Below are positions 54,331-63,519 of a stretch of DNA of 64,000 nucleotides, in pieces. The position numbers and the translations under genes were made by a program. The notes beneath the pieces are model-generated. The model did not search any database. It had not been told where the DNA came from and saw only the letters and a list, made by a program, of their open reading frames with translations. Location: the NCBI RefSeq assembly GCF_035751725.1, contig NZ_CP142104.1, forward strand, positions 4,402,001 through 4,466,000, in the 5' to 3' direction. The stretch's first letter is position 1; every line of letters begins with the position of its first letter. This stretch comes from Pseudomonas frederiksbergensis (GTDB taxonomy: Bacteria; Pseudomonadota; Gammaproteobacteria; Pseudomonadales; Pseudomonadaceae).

Positions 54331-54459
54331 TCCTGTAGCGAGCGGATTTATCCCCGTTGGGCTGCGCAACAGACCCGAATCAGACGACAGGTCTCGACCC
54401 ATAACCGCTTATCGACTAAAGGGGCTACGCTGCCAGCGGGGATAAATCCCCTCGCCACG
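54331..54459. repeat. dispersed extragenic repeat, second copy
   Basis: Begins TCCTGTAGCGAGCGGATTTA and ends in GGGGATAAATCCCCTCGCCAC, giving inverted GGATTTATCCCC / GGGGATAAATCC ends. Related to the element at 707-843. It fills most of the 230-bp space between the methyltransferase and TPM genes. Confidence 0.6.
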
Positions 54460-54481
54460 ACGGTGTCCGGCAGAAAATCAC

Positions 54482-55099
54482 TCAGCCCAACACCACCAAC
54501 CGATTCGGCAGTTCATTACGCGCATGGGTCACCGGCACGTGTTCCTTGAGCAGTTCGCCGCAAGCCTCGATGCAGGTCACAAAACCTTGCAACGTCTGCC
54601 CCTGGCGAACCTGCTGGGTAAACGCAGTGACAATCGCATCCCAATGGCTGTTGTCGAGTCGCTTGGAAATGCCTTCGTCCACCAGGATCTCCACATAGCG
54701 CTCGGCCTCGCAGACGAAGATGAGCATGCCGGTGCTGCCGACGGTGTGATGCAGGTTCTGTTCGAGGAATTGCCGGCGCGCCAGGTTGGAAGCCCGCCAG
54801 TGGCGTACGGAACGAGGAATCAAGTGGGTCGTGATGGCAGGAATGCGAAACACCAGGCACAACATGATGAAGCTGGCCCACTGCACCCACAGCAGGCTGT
54901 GCATAGTCAACCAGCCCGTCAGGTAATGCAGGATGCCAGGAGCCACCAGCGCCAGCAGGCTGGCCCACAACAAAGGGATGTAGGCGTAGTCGTCGGCGCG
55001 GGCGGCAAGCACCGTGACCAGCTCGGCGTCGGTGTCGCGCTCGACCCGGGCGATGGCCTCGGCCACTTTGCGCTGTTCGTGTTCAGTCAGTAATGCCAT
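54482..55099 (-). CDS. TPM domain membrane protein
   Basis: A 205-residue protein with a short N-terminal TPM-type segment (EQRKVAEAIARVERDTDAELVTVLAARADDY), two adjacent transmembrane segments (about residues 38-60 and 68-88), and a C-terminal TPM half (HHTVGSTGMLIFVCEAERYVEILVDEGI). No signal peptide, unlike the neighbouring TPM protein. TPM domains occur with LemA in a membrane-stress module of unknown biochemistry. Third gene of the lemA-TPM-TPM operon, 28 bp after its neighbour. Confidence 0.85.
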   Translation of the reverse strand: MALLTEHEQRKVAEAIARVERDTDAELVTVLAARADDYAYIPLLWASLLALVAPGILHYLTGWLTMHSLLWVQWASFIMLCLVFRIPAITTHLIPRSVRHWRASNLARRQFLEQNLHHTVGSTGMLIFVCEAERYVEILVDEGISKRLDNSHWDAIVTAFTQQVRQGQTLQGFVTCIEACGELLKEHVPVTHARNELPNRLVVLG

Positions 55100-55127
55100 G
55101 TGTTAAAAAATCCGCTCATTATTGTTG

Positions 55128-55877
55128 TCACCAGCCGCCCGACGAACCACCGCCACCGAAACTGCCTCCCCCACCACTGAAGCCGCCGCCCCCGCCGCCA
55201 CCGAGGCCACCACCGCCGCCTCCGTAACTGCTACCGCCGGAACCGCCGCCGCTGGGCAGGATACCGAGCATTTGGCAGACAAATATCGTCAGGATGAAAA
55301 GCATCGCCAGGAAGATGAACAACCCTGGGTGGCGCTCGACGAAGTCGCCCTCGTCCTGACCATCCCCGTTGTACGCCGCAGCCGGTTCATCGAGGGGGCT
55401 GCCGCCCAATACCACGAGCATCGCCGCCACGCCGTCACTGATGCCCTTGTTGAAATTGCCCGTCTTGAACGCCGGAGTGATCACCTGGTTGATGATCACT
55501 GAACTCTGGGCGTCCGTTAGGCGGTCTTCCAGGCCGTAGCCTACTTCGATGCGCAGTCTACGGTCATCGCGCGCCACGATCAGCAGCGCGCCGTTGTTCT
55601 TGTCTTTTTGACCGATGCCCCAGTGGCGGCCCAGTTGGTAGCCGAAGTCTTCGATGCTGTCGCCTTGAAGATCGGCCAGCGTGACGACGACCACTTGTTC
55701 CCCGGTTGCCTGTTCATGGGCCTTGAGTTGCGCATCGAGTTGCGAGCGCACCGACGGATCGAGCATCTGGGCGGTGTCCACCACCCGGCCGGTCAGCGCC
55801 GGGAAGCTCAATTGGGCCTGGGCGGTGGCTGCAAATACCCAGAGCAACAGCACCAGGCCAAACTTCAACACTCGCAT
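55128..55877 (-). CDS. exported TPM domain protein with glycine-rich tail
   Basis: A 249-residue protein: signal peptide (MRVLKFGLVLLLWVFAATAQAQ), an extracytoplasmic TPM domain (about 25-150; FPALTGRVVDTAQMLDPSVRSQLDAQL ... NGALLIVARDDRRLRIEVGYGLEDRLTD), a transmembrane helix (about 185-205), and a C-terminal Gly/Ser-rich low-complexity tail of about 38 residues ending SGGW. This is the YgcG-type layout. The tail would lie in the cytoplasm. It starts 41 bp after lemA ends. Confidence 0.92.
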   Translation of the reverse strand: MRVLKFGLVLLLWVFAATAQAQLSFPALTGRVVDTAQMLDPSVRSQLDAQLKAHEQATGEQVVVVTLADLQGDSIEDFGYQLGRHWGIGQKDKNNGALLIVARDDRRLRIEVGYGLEDRLTDAQSSVIINQVITPAFKTGNFNKGISDGVAAMLVVLGGSPLDEPAAAYNGDGQDEGDFVERHPGLFIFLAMLFILTIFVCQMLGILPSGGGSGGSSYGGGGGGLGGGGGGGFSGGGGSFGGGGSSGGW

Positions 55878-55918
55878 CGCAACTCCTGTGTGGGAGTGAG
55901 CCCGCTCCCCCAGTTTTT

Positions 55919-56527
55919 TCAGAACTTCACTTCAGGGGCTTTCTCGGCATTCGGGCTGGTGGCCTCGAACGTCTCGCGAATCGGTAAATCGCTGTACAAC
56001 ACGCTGTGCCAAAGGCGTCCCGGGAAGGTGCGGATCTCGGTGTTGTACTTTTGCACCGCGAGGATGAAGTCGCGACGCGCCACGGCGATGCGGTTCTCGG
56101 TGCCTTCGAGTTGCGATTGCAGCGCCAGGAAGTTCTGGTTGGCCTTCAGGTCCGGGTAGCGCTCGGACACCACCATCAAGCGGCTCAATGCGCCACTCAA
56201 CTGATCCTGGGCTTGCTGGAATTGCTTGAGTTTCTCCGGGTTATCCAGCGTGCTGGCATCGACCTGGATCGAAGTGGCCTTGGCCCGGGCTTCGATCACC
56301 GCCGTCAGGGTTTCCTGCTCATGCTGGGCATAACCCTTTACGGTTTCCACCAGGTTGGGAATCAGGTCGGCACGGCGCTGATATTGATTCTGCACTTGGC
56401 CCCAGGCCGCCTTGGCCTGCTCGTCCAGGGTCGGGATGTTGTTGATACCGCAACCGGCCAATAGCGTGGTGAATAACATCAGCGCCAGCATTTGCAGGCC
56501 GCGAGGGTGGTTCAGTCGTGGATTCAT
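55919..56527 (-). CDS. lemA: LemA family lipoprotein
   Basis: A 202-residue LemA protein. The N-terminus has a lipobox L-A-G-C after LMLFTTLLAG, then the helical LemA domain: YNNIP-type INNIPTLDEQAKAAWGQVQNQYQRRADLIPNLVETVKGYA and FLALQSQLEGTENRIAVARRDF, YNTEIRTFPG. The ATG at 56527 (MNPRLNHPRG) is preferred over one nine codons earlier. First gene of the three-gene lemA-TPM-TPM operon. Confidence 0.93.
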   Translation of the reverse strand: MNPRLNHPRGLQMLALMLFTTLLAGCGINNIPTLDEQAKAAWGQVQNQYQRRADLIPNLVETVKGYAQHEQETLTAVIEARAKATSIQVDASTLDNPEKLKQFQQAQDQLSGALSRLMVVSERYPDLKANQNFLALQSQLEGTENRIAVARRDFILAVQKYNTEIRTFPGRLWHSVLYSDLPIRETFEATSPNAEKAPEVKF

Positions 56528-56787
56528 CAGGTCGAGCTCTCCCTTGCATTGCATAAAAAAAACACCGCCACCTATCTTGCCGGTGTCTGGGGCATAATCG
56601 CCGCCGCACTGGATCGAATCGGGTCTATGGGCTAAAAGATGCGCGGTGCGAAACTAAGTTCATCGGCACAGGTTCGAAAGTGTGCTGCATTGAATTGATC
56701 ACACCTGAACAACAATAGCCGCTCCTCACATTTAGGCTGACCGGCGTGTCCTGATCAACGCCCTTTAGGCTTGCGAGAAAATTATTC

Positions 56788-59079
56788 ATGAAGAAGCTGT
56801 GTTTGCTGGGCCTGTTTGTCACTCTGGCCAGTCAATCCGTATTAGCCGACAACCTGCCAGCCCCCATAGAGAACAAGGACGCCTTCATCAGCAACCTGAT
56901 GAAGCAGATGACCCTCGAAGAAAAGATCGGCCAGCTGCGCCTGATCAGCATCGGCCCGGAGATGCCCCGGGAGATGATCCGCAAGGAGATCGCCGCAGGC
57001 AACATCGGTGGCACATTCAACTCCATCACGCGCGATGAGAACCGTCCGATGCAGGACGCGGCCATGCGCAGCCGGCTGAAGATCCCGATGTTCTTCGCCT
57101 ATGACGTGATCCATGGCCACCGCACGATTTTCCCGATTCCCCTGGCCCTGGCTTCGAGCTGGGACATGGACGCCATCTACCGCTCAGGCCGCGTCGCAGC
57201 CAAGGAAGCGGCGGCCGACAGCCTGGACATCACCTTCGCGCCCATGGTCGACATTTCCCGTGACCCACGCTGGGGCCGGACCTCCGAAGGCTTCGGCGAA
57301 GACACTTACCTGGTGTCGCGCATTGCCGGGGTGATGGTCAAGGCGTTCCAGGGCACCGGTGCCAACGCGGCCGACAGCATCATGGCCAGCGTCAAGCATT
57401 TCGCCCTGTATGGCGCCGTTGAAGGCGGCCGGGACTACAACACCGTGGACATGAGCCCGGTGAAAATGTACCAGGACTACCTGCCGCCCTATCGCGCCGC
57501 CATTGACGCCGGCGCCGGCGGGGTGATGGTCGCGCTCAACTCCATCAACGGCGTACCGGCCACCGCCAACACTTGGCTGATGCACGACCTGTTGCGCAAG
57601 GAATGGGGCTTCAAGGGCCTGGCCGTCAGCGACCATGGCGCGATTTTCGAGTTGATCAAGCACGGCGTCGCCCGGGACGGCCGCGAAGCAGCCAAACTGG
57701 CGATCAAGGCCGGCATCGACATGAGCATGAACGACTCGCTCTACGGCAAGGAACTGCCGGGGCTGCTCAAGGCCGGCGAGATCGAACAGAGCGACATCGA
57801 CAATGCGGTGCGTGAAGTGCTGGCCGCCAAGTACGACATGGGCCTGTTCAAGGATCCGTACCTGCGAATCGGCAAGGCCGAGGATGACCCGGCCGACGTC
57901 TACGCCGACAGTCGCATGCACCGCGCCGATGCTCGCGACGTAGCGCGCCGCAGCCTGGTCCTGCTGGAAAACCGCAACCAGACCCTGCCGTTGAAGAAAA
58001 CCGCGAAGATCGCCCTGGTCGGCCCGCTGGCCAAGGCGCCGATCGATATGATGGGCAGTTGGGCCGCCGCCGGGCGTCCGGCGCTGTCGGTCACCGTGTA
58101 CGACGGCATGGCCCGCGCATTGGGCGACGAGTCGAAGCTGATCTACGCCCGTGGGGCCAATATCACCGGCGACAAGAAGGTCCTCGACTACTTGAACTTC
58201 CTCAACTTCGACGCCCCTGAAGTCGTGGACGACCCGCGTCCGGCCCAGGTATTGATCGATGAAGCAGTGAAAGCCGCCAAGGAAGCGGACGTGGTCGTGG
58301 CCGCCGTGGGCGAGTCCCGTGGCATGTCCCATGAATCGTCAAGCCGCACAGAGCTGAACATCCCCGCCAGCCAGCGCGAGCTGATCAAGGCCCTGAAGGC
58401 CACTGGCAAGCCGTTGGTGCTGGTATTGATGAACGGCCGTCCATTGTCGTTGCTGGAAGAAAAGCAGCAGGCCGATGCGATTCTGGAAACCTGGTTCAGC
58501 GGCACCGAAGGCGGCAACGCCATCGCGGACGTGCTGTTCGGCGACTACAACCCATCGGGCAAGCTGCCGATCACCTTCCCTCGCTCGGTTGGCCAGATTC
58601 CTACCTACTACAATCATCTGAGCATCGGTCGGCCGTTCACGCCGGGCAAACCAGGCAACTACACCTCCCAATACTTCGACGACACCACTGGCCCGCTCTA
58701 CCCGTTCGGCTACGGCCTGAGCTACACGACGTTCAGCCTGTCGGACATGGCCCTGTCGTCCACCACACTGAACAAGACCGGCAAGCTTGATGCCAGCATC
58801 ACCTTGGAAAACACCGGCGAGCGCGACGGCGAAACCGTGGTGCAGCTGTACATCCAGGACGTCACCGGCTCGATCATCCGCCCGGTGAAAGAGCTGAAGA
58901 ACTTCCGCAAGGTGATGCTCAAGGCTGGCGAGAAGAAGGTCATTCACTTCACTATTACCGAAGACGACCTGAAGTTCTTCAACGCCCAGCTCAAGTACGC
59001 CGCGGAACCGGGCAAGTTCAATGTGCAGATCGGCCTGGATTCCCAGGATGTGAAGCAGCAGAGTTTCGAGTTGCTCTGA
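56788..59079 (+). CDS. bglX: periplasmic beta-glucosidase (GH3)
   Basis: A 763-residue GH3 enzyme that hydrolyses beta-linked glucose oligosaccharides. Signal peptide (MKKLCLLGLFVTLASQSVLAD), the N-terminal TIM barrel with KIGQLR, FAYDVIHGHRTIFPIPLALASSWD, VKHFALYGAVEGGRDYNTVD and the nucleophile Asp in GLAVSDHGA, the second domain with ALVGPLAKAP and VLVLMNGRPLSL, and a fibronectin-III-like C-terminal domain (LENTGERDGETVVQLY). Length equals E. coli BglX. Single gene. Confidence 0.96.
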   Translation: MKKLCLLGLFVTLASQSVLADNLPAPIENKDAFISNLMKQMTLEEKIGQLRLISIGPEMPREMIRKEIAAGNIGGTFNSITRDENRPMQDAAMRSRLKIPMFFAYDVIHGHRTIFPIPLALASSWDMDAIYRSGRVAAKEAAADSLDITFAPMVDISRDPRWGRTSEGFGEDTYLVSRIAGVMVKAFQGTGANAADSIMASVKHFALYGAVEGGRDYNTVDMSPVKMYQDYLPPYRAAIDAGAGGVMVALNSINGVPATANTWLMHDLLRKEWGFKGLAVSDHGAIFELIKHGVARDGREAAKLAIKAGIDMSMNDSLYGKELPGLLKAGEIEQSDIDNAVREVLAAKYDMGLFKDPYLRIGKAEDDPADVYADSRMHRADARDVARRSLVLLENRNQTLPLKKTAKIALVGPLAKAPIDMMGSWAAAGRPALSVTVYDGMARALGDESKLIYARGANITGDKKVLDYLNFLNFDAPEVVDDPRPAQVLIDEAVKAAKEADVVVAAVGESRGMSHESSSRTELNIPASQRELIKALKATGKPLVLVLMNGRPLSLLEEKQQADAILETWFSGTEGGNAIADVLFGDYNPSGKLPITFPRSVGQIPTYYNHLSIGRPFTPGKPGNYTSQYFDDTTGPLYPFGYGLSYTTFSLSDMALSSTTLNKTGKLDASITLENTGERDGETVVQLYIQDVTGSIIRPVKELKNFRKVMLKAGEKKVIHFTITEDDLKFFNAQLKYAAEPGKFNVQIGLDSQDVKQQSFELL

Positions 59080-59104
59080 TTCAGCAATACCGCAATACCC
59101 CGTG

Positions 59105-59124
59105 GGAGCGGGCTTGCTCGCTCC
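59105..59124. repeat. single REP-core hairpin
   Basis: GGAGCG-ggcttgct-CGCTCC between the converging bglX and cardiolipin-synthase-like genes. It matches the dispersed GTGGGAGCG / CGCTCC elements in the window. Confidence 0.6.
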
Positions 59125-59148
59125 TCACTTGGGTCTTGCGGTGGACGC

Positions 59149-60306
59149 TCAGCCTCGCCGATCCAACAGGTTCACCACCACCCGATCCACCAGCCCCCAT
59201 AACCGCTGCTTGAACCGCTTCCACAGCGGCCGACGCTGCCAGGTGTCGAGGCTCACTTGCAGGCTCTGCTCAAAATCCCGCTCGAAACTGGCGGCCACTG
59301 CGCTGCTGAGCCTGGAGTCGAGGGCTTCGAGGTTGGCTTCGAGGTTGAACCGCAGGTTCCAGTGATCGAAATTGCACGAGCCGATACTGACCCAATCGTC
59401 CACCAGCACCATTTTCAAGTGCAGGAAGCAAGGCTGGTATTCATAGATTTTGACCCCGGCCTTGAGCAAGCGCGGGTAGTAGCGATGGCCTGCATATCGC
59501 ACCGACGGATGATCGGTGCGCGGACCGGTCAGCAACAGCCGCACATCGATGCCCCGCGCCGCGGCCTTGCGCAGCGAGCGGCGCACGTTCCAGGTCGGCA
59601 GGAAATAGGGCGTGGCCATCCAGATGCGTTTCTGGCCACTGTTCAATGCCCGTGACAGCGATTGCAGGATGTCGCGATGCTGGCGGGCGTCGGCATACGC
59701 CACCCGGCCCATGCCTTCGCCCACCGGCGGAACGCGGGGCAGACGCGGCAAGCCGAAATTGGACGCCGGCTTCCAGGCCCGCCGATGACGGTTGGCAAGC
59801 CACTGGCGATCGAACAGCAACTGCCAGTCGAGCACCAGCGGGCCGACGATTTCCACCATCACTTCATGCCAGTCGCTGCGGTCGTCCAAAGGGTTCCAGA
59901 ACTCGTCGGTGACCCCGGTGCCGCCCACCACCGCCAGGCGTTGATCGACCAGCAGCAGCTTGCGGTGATCGCGGTAGAGATTGCGTACCCAGCGGCGCCA
60001 ACTCAGGCGGTTATAAAAGCGCAGCTCCACGCCCGCCTGGATCAGGCGATTGCGCAGGCACAGGGTAAACGCCAGGCTGCCATAGTCATCGAACAGGCAG
60101 CGCACGCGAACACCGCGCTCGGCGGCCTGGACAAGGGCTTGGACCATCGCCTCGGCGCAGGCACCCGCTTCCACCAGGTACAACTCCAGTTCGACCTGCT
60201 CCTGGGCGCGGGCGATCTCCACCAGCATGCGCGGGAAAAACTGCGGGCCGTCGATCAACAGTTCGAAGCGATTGCCTTCACGCCAGGGAAAGACCGGGCC
60301 GCTCAT
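59149..60306 (-). CDS. clsB: phospholipase D family cardiolipin synthase (ClsB-like)
   Basis: A 385-residue membrane-associated enzyme with two HxKxxxxD motifs: DHRKLLLVDQRLAVVGGTGVTDEF (about residues 113-136) and FLHLKMVLVDDWVSIGSCNFDHWN (about 300-323), the PLD catalytic pair. No N-terminal transmembrane segment, as in ClsB (YbhO) rather than ClsA. It makes cardiolipin or transfers phosphatidyl groups. It ends 1 bp before the YceI gene region in a leftward pair; the precise donor is not known. Confidence 0.85.
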   Translation of the reverse strand: MSGPVFPWREGNRFELLIDGPQFFPRMLVEIARAQEQVELELYLVEAGACAEAMVQALVQAAERGVRVRCLFDDYGSLAFTLCLRNRLIQAGVELRFYNRLSWRRWVRNLYRDHRKLLLVDQRLAVVGGTGVTDEFWNPLDDRSDWHEVMVEIVGPLVLDWQLLFDRQWLANRHRRAWKPASNFGLPRLPRVPPVGEGMGRVAYADARQHRDILQSLSRALNSGQKRIWMATPYFLPTWNVRRSLRKAAARGIDVRLLLTGPRTDHPSVRYAGHRYYPRLLKAGVKIYEYQPCFLHLKMVLVDDWVSIGSCNFDHWNLRFNLEANLEALDSRLSSAVAASFERDFEQSLQVSLDTWQRRPLWKRFKQRLWGLVDRVVVNLLDRRG

Positions 60307-60307
60307 G

Positions 60308-60898
60308 TCAGCGCGCCGTGAAAATCAGCACCGCATTCACCGGCACCGACAGGCTGATGGTCGACAATCCGGCCAGGTTGCGCAGCTTTTCCAGGCCCGG
60401 CGCCAGGTCGAAATCCGCCGCGTTGAGCACCACCGGCTCCAGGGTGACCACTTGGAAACGGCGCTCATCCAGGCGAGTCGCCAGCAGCTGCACATTGTAT
60501 TCGTGCTGCTTGCCGTGCAGGTCCACTGTCACCGGCAGGCGCAACTCCAGTTGCGCGCCGTTGGCCAGGTCCTGGATGGGTATCAAGTCGAGCTGCGCAG
60601 TAATGGTGGCTTCTGCAAACCGCTTGATCTCGAACAGCTCGGCGCGCATGCGCTCGTCCCGCAGGGGAATGCCGCTGTTGATGGATTCGAGTTCGACCTC
60701 CAGCCGTGCCAGGCCCTTGGGCTGGACTTGGCCGTGAAGCACCAGGAACCGCTGGACCTCGGAGACATTGCCGTTTTTGCTGCTGATGAAGGAGAGCCGC
60801 GAGGATTCACCGTCCAGGTACCAGTCGGCCTGGGCCGGCAGCGCGGCGCAGGCCAGGAGCAAGGTGGTGACAACGTGGGAGAAAGACCGCTTGAACAT
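60308..60898 (-). CDS. YceI family periplasmic protein
   Basis: A 196-residue exported lipocalin-like protein. Signal peptide about residues 1-24 (MFKRSFSHVVTTLLLACAALPAQA), then the YceI pattern: DGESSRLSFISSKNGNVSEVQRF, LELESINSGIPLRDERMR and LRLPVTVDLHGKQHEYNVQL. YceI proteins bind isoprenoid or lipid-like ligands. The ATG at 60898 is chosen for the signal peptide; the open frame upstream is longer and non-coding. It lies 1 bp upstream of clsB, so they may be co-transcribed. Confidence 0.88.
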   Translation of the reverse strand: MFKRSFSHVVTTLLLACAALPAQADWYLDGESSRLSFISSKNGNVSEVQRFLVLHGQVQPKGLARLEVELESINSGIPLRDERMRAELFEIKRFAEATITAQLDLIPIQDLANGAQLELRLPVTVDLHGKQHEYNVQLLATRLDERRFQVVTLEPVVLNAADFDLAPGLEKLRNLAGLSTISLSVPVNAVLIFTAR

Positions 60899-60992
60899 AC
60901 AGACTCGGGGGTAGATAAACCTGTGGCGAACCTTAACCGGGCCGAGGGCGCTTGCAAACTGTCTTTGTAACCACAACGGCAGCCGGCAAACC

Positions 60993-61304
60993 TCAGGGTT
61001 CCAACCGACACCCCTGCCGCGCCCCCATCCACCGCGCACTGTGGCTACGCCCCAAGCCGTTGACGGTGATGCGTTTTGCTTCGACGGTCTCGAGCAAATC
61101 GCTGATCGGCACCGACTGCTTCACATAACCGCGGCAATAATCGGCCGGTTGCAGCATGACATAGCGACACGAACAGTATTGCTTAGCGGTATAGGCGCTG
61201 ATGATGTCGGGAAACGCGCGCAACGCCACCCGCTCCAGCCAGACCCAACCGAACAGGCCGATGAGCAACAACGACATCATGGCCAGCAACACTTTGCGCG
61301 TCAT
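60993..61304 (-). CDS. 103-aa Cys-containing membrane-anchored protein, hypothetical
   Basis: A small protein with one N-terminal signal-anchor helix (about residues 5-25, VLLAMMSLLLIGLFGWVW) and a periplasmic domain with four cysteines: CSC (KQYCSCRYV), ADYCRGYVK and a C-terminal RQGCRLEP. It overlaps the end of the beta-lactamase-fold hydrolase by 4 nt (ATGA), so the pair is translationally coupled and probably functionally linked. The conserved Cys pattern suggests disulfides or a metal site. Family not recognised. Confidence 0.7.
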   Translation of the reverse strand: MTRKVLLAMMSLLLIGLFGWVWLERVALRAFPDIISAYTAKQYCSCRYVMLQPADYCRGYVKQSVPISDLLETVEAKRITVNGLGRSHSARWMGARQGCRLEP

Positions 61305-62395
61305 GGCTGCACCGTCCCGGCGAAGGCCGCCATGGCACGCTTGAGCAGTTCGTCGTGGCGGTAGCTGCCGTCGCGGTCATCGCCGTAGCGCACGATCACC
61401 AGCCTCGCGCTGGGGATGACATACAGCGCCTGGCCCCAATGGCCCAGGGCGGCGAACGTATCCGGCGGCGCGTCGGGCCATGGGCGGATCGTCGGATCGG
61501 CGCCGCGATTGAGCCACCAGTGCCCGCCAGGCACGGCTTCGTCCTGGCCGGCCCGGAACCTGGCGAAAGGCTCGCGGTTGAATGTCACCCAATCCTTGGG
61601 AATCAATTGCCGATCGCCCCAACGGCCATCGCGTTGCATCAACAGGCCGACACGTGCCAGGTCCCGCGCGGTGAGGTAGGCGTAAGAAGAACCGACGAAC
61701 GTGCCACTGGCGTCGGTTTCCCAGGTCGCATGATGGATGCCCAGCGGTTCGAAAAGGGCCGTCCAAGGGTAATCGGCATACTGCGCCGGGCCGACGATAT
61801 TCTTCAGCGCTGCCGCCAGCAGATTGGTGTCGCCGCTCGAATAACGGAACACCTGCCCGGGCGGGCTGAAGCTGTCATGCCCGGCGGTGAACGCGGCCAT
61901 GTCGTGGCGTCCGCGGGTGTAGAGCATCGCCACGACCGAGGAATTGAGCGGCGCGTATTCGTAGTCTTCCTGCCAGTCCAGGCCAGACGCCCAATGAAAC
62001 AGATCGGCCAGGGTCATGTCCGGGTGTCGCTTCAACGGCGGGTAGTACTGGGCTGCCGGATCATCCAGGGCAAAGCGTTTTTCACCGTAGGCCACGCCGA
62101 ACACCGTCGCCAGCAGGCTTTTGCTGATGGACCAGGTCAGGTGCGGAGTCTGCGCGTCAGTCGGACCGGCGTAGCGTTCGTAGACCAATCGACCGTCCTG
62201 GATAACGAGCAACGCGTCGGTGCGAATGCCTTGGCGGGTGGCATCATCCCTGGGCGCAAAAGCGTATTGCTCCAAGGCTTCGATGGACGGCCCGCTCGGG
62301 GCCTGGCCGGTCGGCCATTGTTCTCCTGGCCAGTCTTCGGCGCGGGCCGTCAGGGTCAGCAGCAAGAGCGTGAACAACAACCAGCCTTTGGACAT
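61301..62395 (-). CDS. serine hydrolase, beta-lactamase/6-aminohexanoate-dimer hydrolase class C fold
   Basis: A 364-residue secreted serine hydrolase. Signal peptide about residues 1-19 (MSKGWLLFTLLLLTLTARAE). The SxxK motif is in TWSISKSLLATVFG, the second motif is YSSGDTNLLAAAL (Tyr-Ser-x) and GHWGQALYV supplies the third (HWG in place of KTG), the pattern of the EstB/NylB-type class C fold rather than of true beta-lactamases. It is upstream of, and overlaps, the small Cys-rich protein. Substrate unknown. Confidence 0.85.
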   Translation of the reverse strand: MSKGWLLFTLLLLTLTARAEDWPGEQWPTGQAPSGPSIEALEQYAFAPRDDATRQGIRTDALLVIQDGRLVYERYAGPTDAQTPHLTWSISKSLLATVFGVAYGEKRFALDDPAAQYYPPLKRHPDMTLADLFHWASGLDWQEDYEYAPLNSSVVAMLYTRGRHDMAAFTAGHDSFSPPGQVFRYSSGDTNLLAAALKNIVGPAQYADYPWTALFEPLGIHHATWETDASGTFVGSSYAYLTARDLARVGLLMQRDGRWGDRQLIPKDWVTFNREPFARFRAGQDEAVPGGHWWLNRGADPTIRPWPDAPPDTFAALGHWGQALYVIPSARLVIVRYGDDRDGSYRHDELLKRAMAAFAGTVQP

Positions 62396-62492
62396 GCACG
62401 GGGCTCGCAGAGGTGAACCTGCTGAGCCTAGCCAGGGTTGATGACAGTTTGAGGTTCTGGGTGTTGCCCCGGTGGGCGCGACGCTCGACCGG

Positions 62493-63365
62493 CTATCCCA
62501 ACGCCTTGGCCAACCGCTTGGCCCGCGCCCCCGCCGCAATATCCATCACCCCTTTGTCCCGCACCCACATCTCGCGCCACGTTTGCGGCCCGGCGGCCAA
62601 GGCATCATCCAGTTCAGCCTCAAGCCCCTTGAACTGGACGAACAACCCACCCAGCAGCACATGCCCAGCGGCTCTGGATGGATGATGACGGCTCACCTCG
62701 GCGCAGCCCGCCAGCAGCGCCAGCAGACGCAATTGCAAGGCCTGGGGCCAATTGCATTCCTGGCCCACGCCATATAACCAGGCAGTCATGGCGCTGAGTA
62801 CGTAAAGGTCTTCCAGTGTGCGGAACGGCTTGACGTACACATCCCAGCCATCGCCCGGCAGCAATTCGCACAATGCGCCATCCAGCAATACCCGGCCATG
62901 GCTGATGTCCGGCATCAAGGGAATGGCGGGGAGTTTTTCCAACGTCACGCCAGGTTCGCCGGGATAGACCACAGCCATGTTCAGTCGCGGTGCCTCGTCG
63001 GCAGCCTCGCTTCGCGCCGCGATCAACAGCCATTCGGCCGCATCGCCAGCGGTGACGAAATCCTTGCGCCCGCTCACTCGCAAGTCGGTCAGCCGGGTCT
63101 TCATATCGGCCGGGCGCAAGCTGCGCTGTTCGGTGGCACACAACGCACCGAGGCTTTGGGGCGCACTCGGCCAAAGCGCTCGCAACGCCGCTTGATAGCC
63201 CACCAGGAACGCCAGCCCCGGCGTGGCCATCGACCGCGCTCCGAGCACGGCCAACTCGAATGGCGTGACCGACCCCAGGCGCTGCATCAATGTGGCATGA
63301 CCTTCCGCCAGATCCGCACAGGCAGGCAGCCGCTCGCTGCGTTCGATCAGGGTTTGCCAAGGCAT
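62493..63365 (-). CDS. acyl-CoA dehydrogenase-like protein (short)
   Basis: A 290-residue protein resembling the middle and C-terminal parts of acyl-CoA dehydrogenases. GRKDFVTAGDAAEWLLIAAR is the FAD-contact segment and DGWDVYVKPFRTLEDLYVLSAMTAWLYG lies in the C-terminal helical half. It is much shorter than the usual 380 residues and lacks the recognisable N-terminal dehydrogenase helices and catalytic Glu region, so activity is doubtful. Divergent from olsB; similar short proteins sit beside olsBA in other pseudomonads as I remember them. Confidence 0.65.
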   Translation of the reverse strand: MPWQTLIERSERLPACADLAEGHATLMQRLGSVTPFELAVLGARSMATPGLAFLVGYQAALRALWPSAPQSLGALCATEQRSLRPADMKTRLTDLRVSGRKDFVTAGDAAEWLLIAARSEAADEAPRLNMAVVYPGEPGVTLEKLPAIPLMPDISHGRVLLDGALCELLPGDGWDVYVKPFRTLEDLYVLSAMTAWLYGVGQECNWPQALQLRLLALLAGCAEVSRHHPSRAAGHVLLGGLFVQFKGLEAELDDALAAGPQTWREMWVRDKGVMDIAAGARAKRLAKALG

Positions 63366-63383
63366 CGGGGCCTCCTTCGCAGG

Positions 63384-63401
63384 CTGTCATATAAGCATCA
63401 C
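63384..63401. promoter_or_regulatory. possible PhoB box upstream of olsB
   Basis: CTGTCAT (perfect PHO half-site) followed after 4 nt by GCATCAC, a weak second half (4 of 7 matches to CTGTCAC), lying 119 nt before the olsB start. olsB genes are induced by phosphate limitation in pseudomonads. Confidence 0.35.
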
Positions 63402-63519
63402 CAAAGCTTCATGGCGATGACACCGGGGCTACATAGCCTGACTTTGCACAACATGGCTGCATAAAGAAAGTCGATTGGCTCAACCCAAGACGGGAGCACA
63501 TCCCGCACGGAGATTCGCT

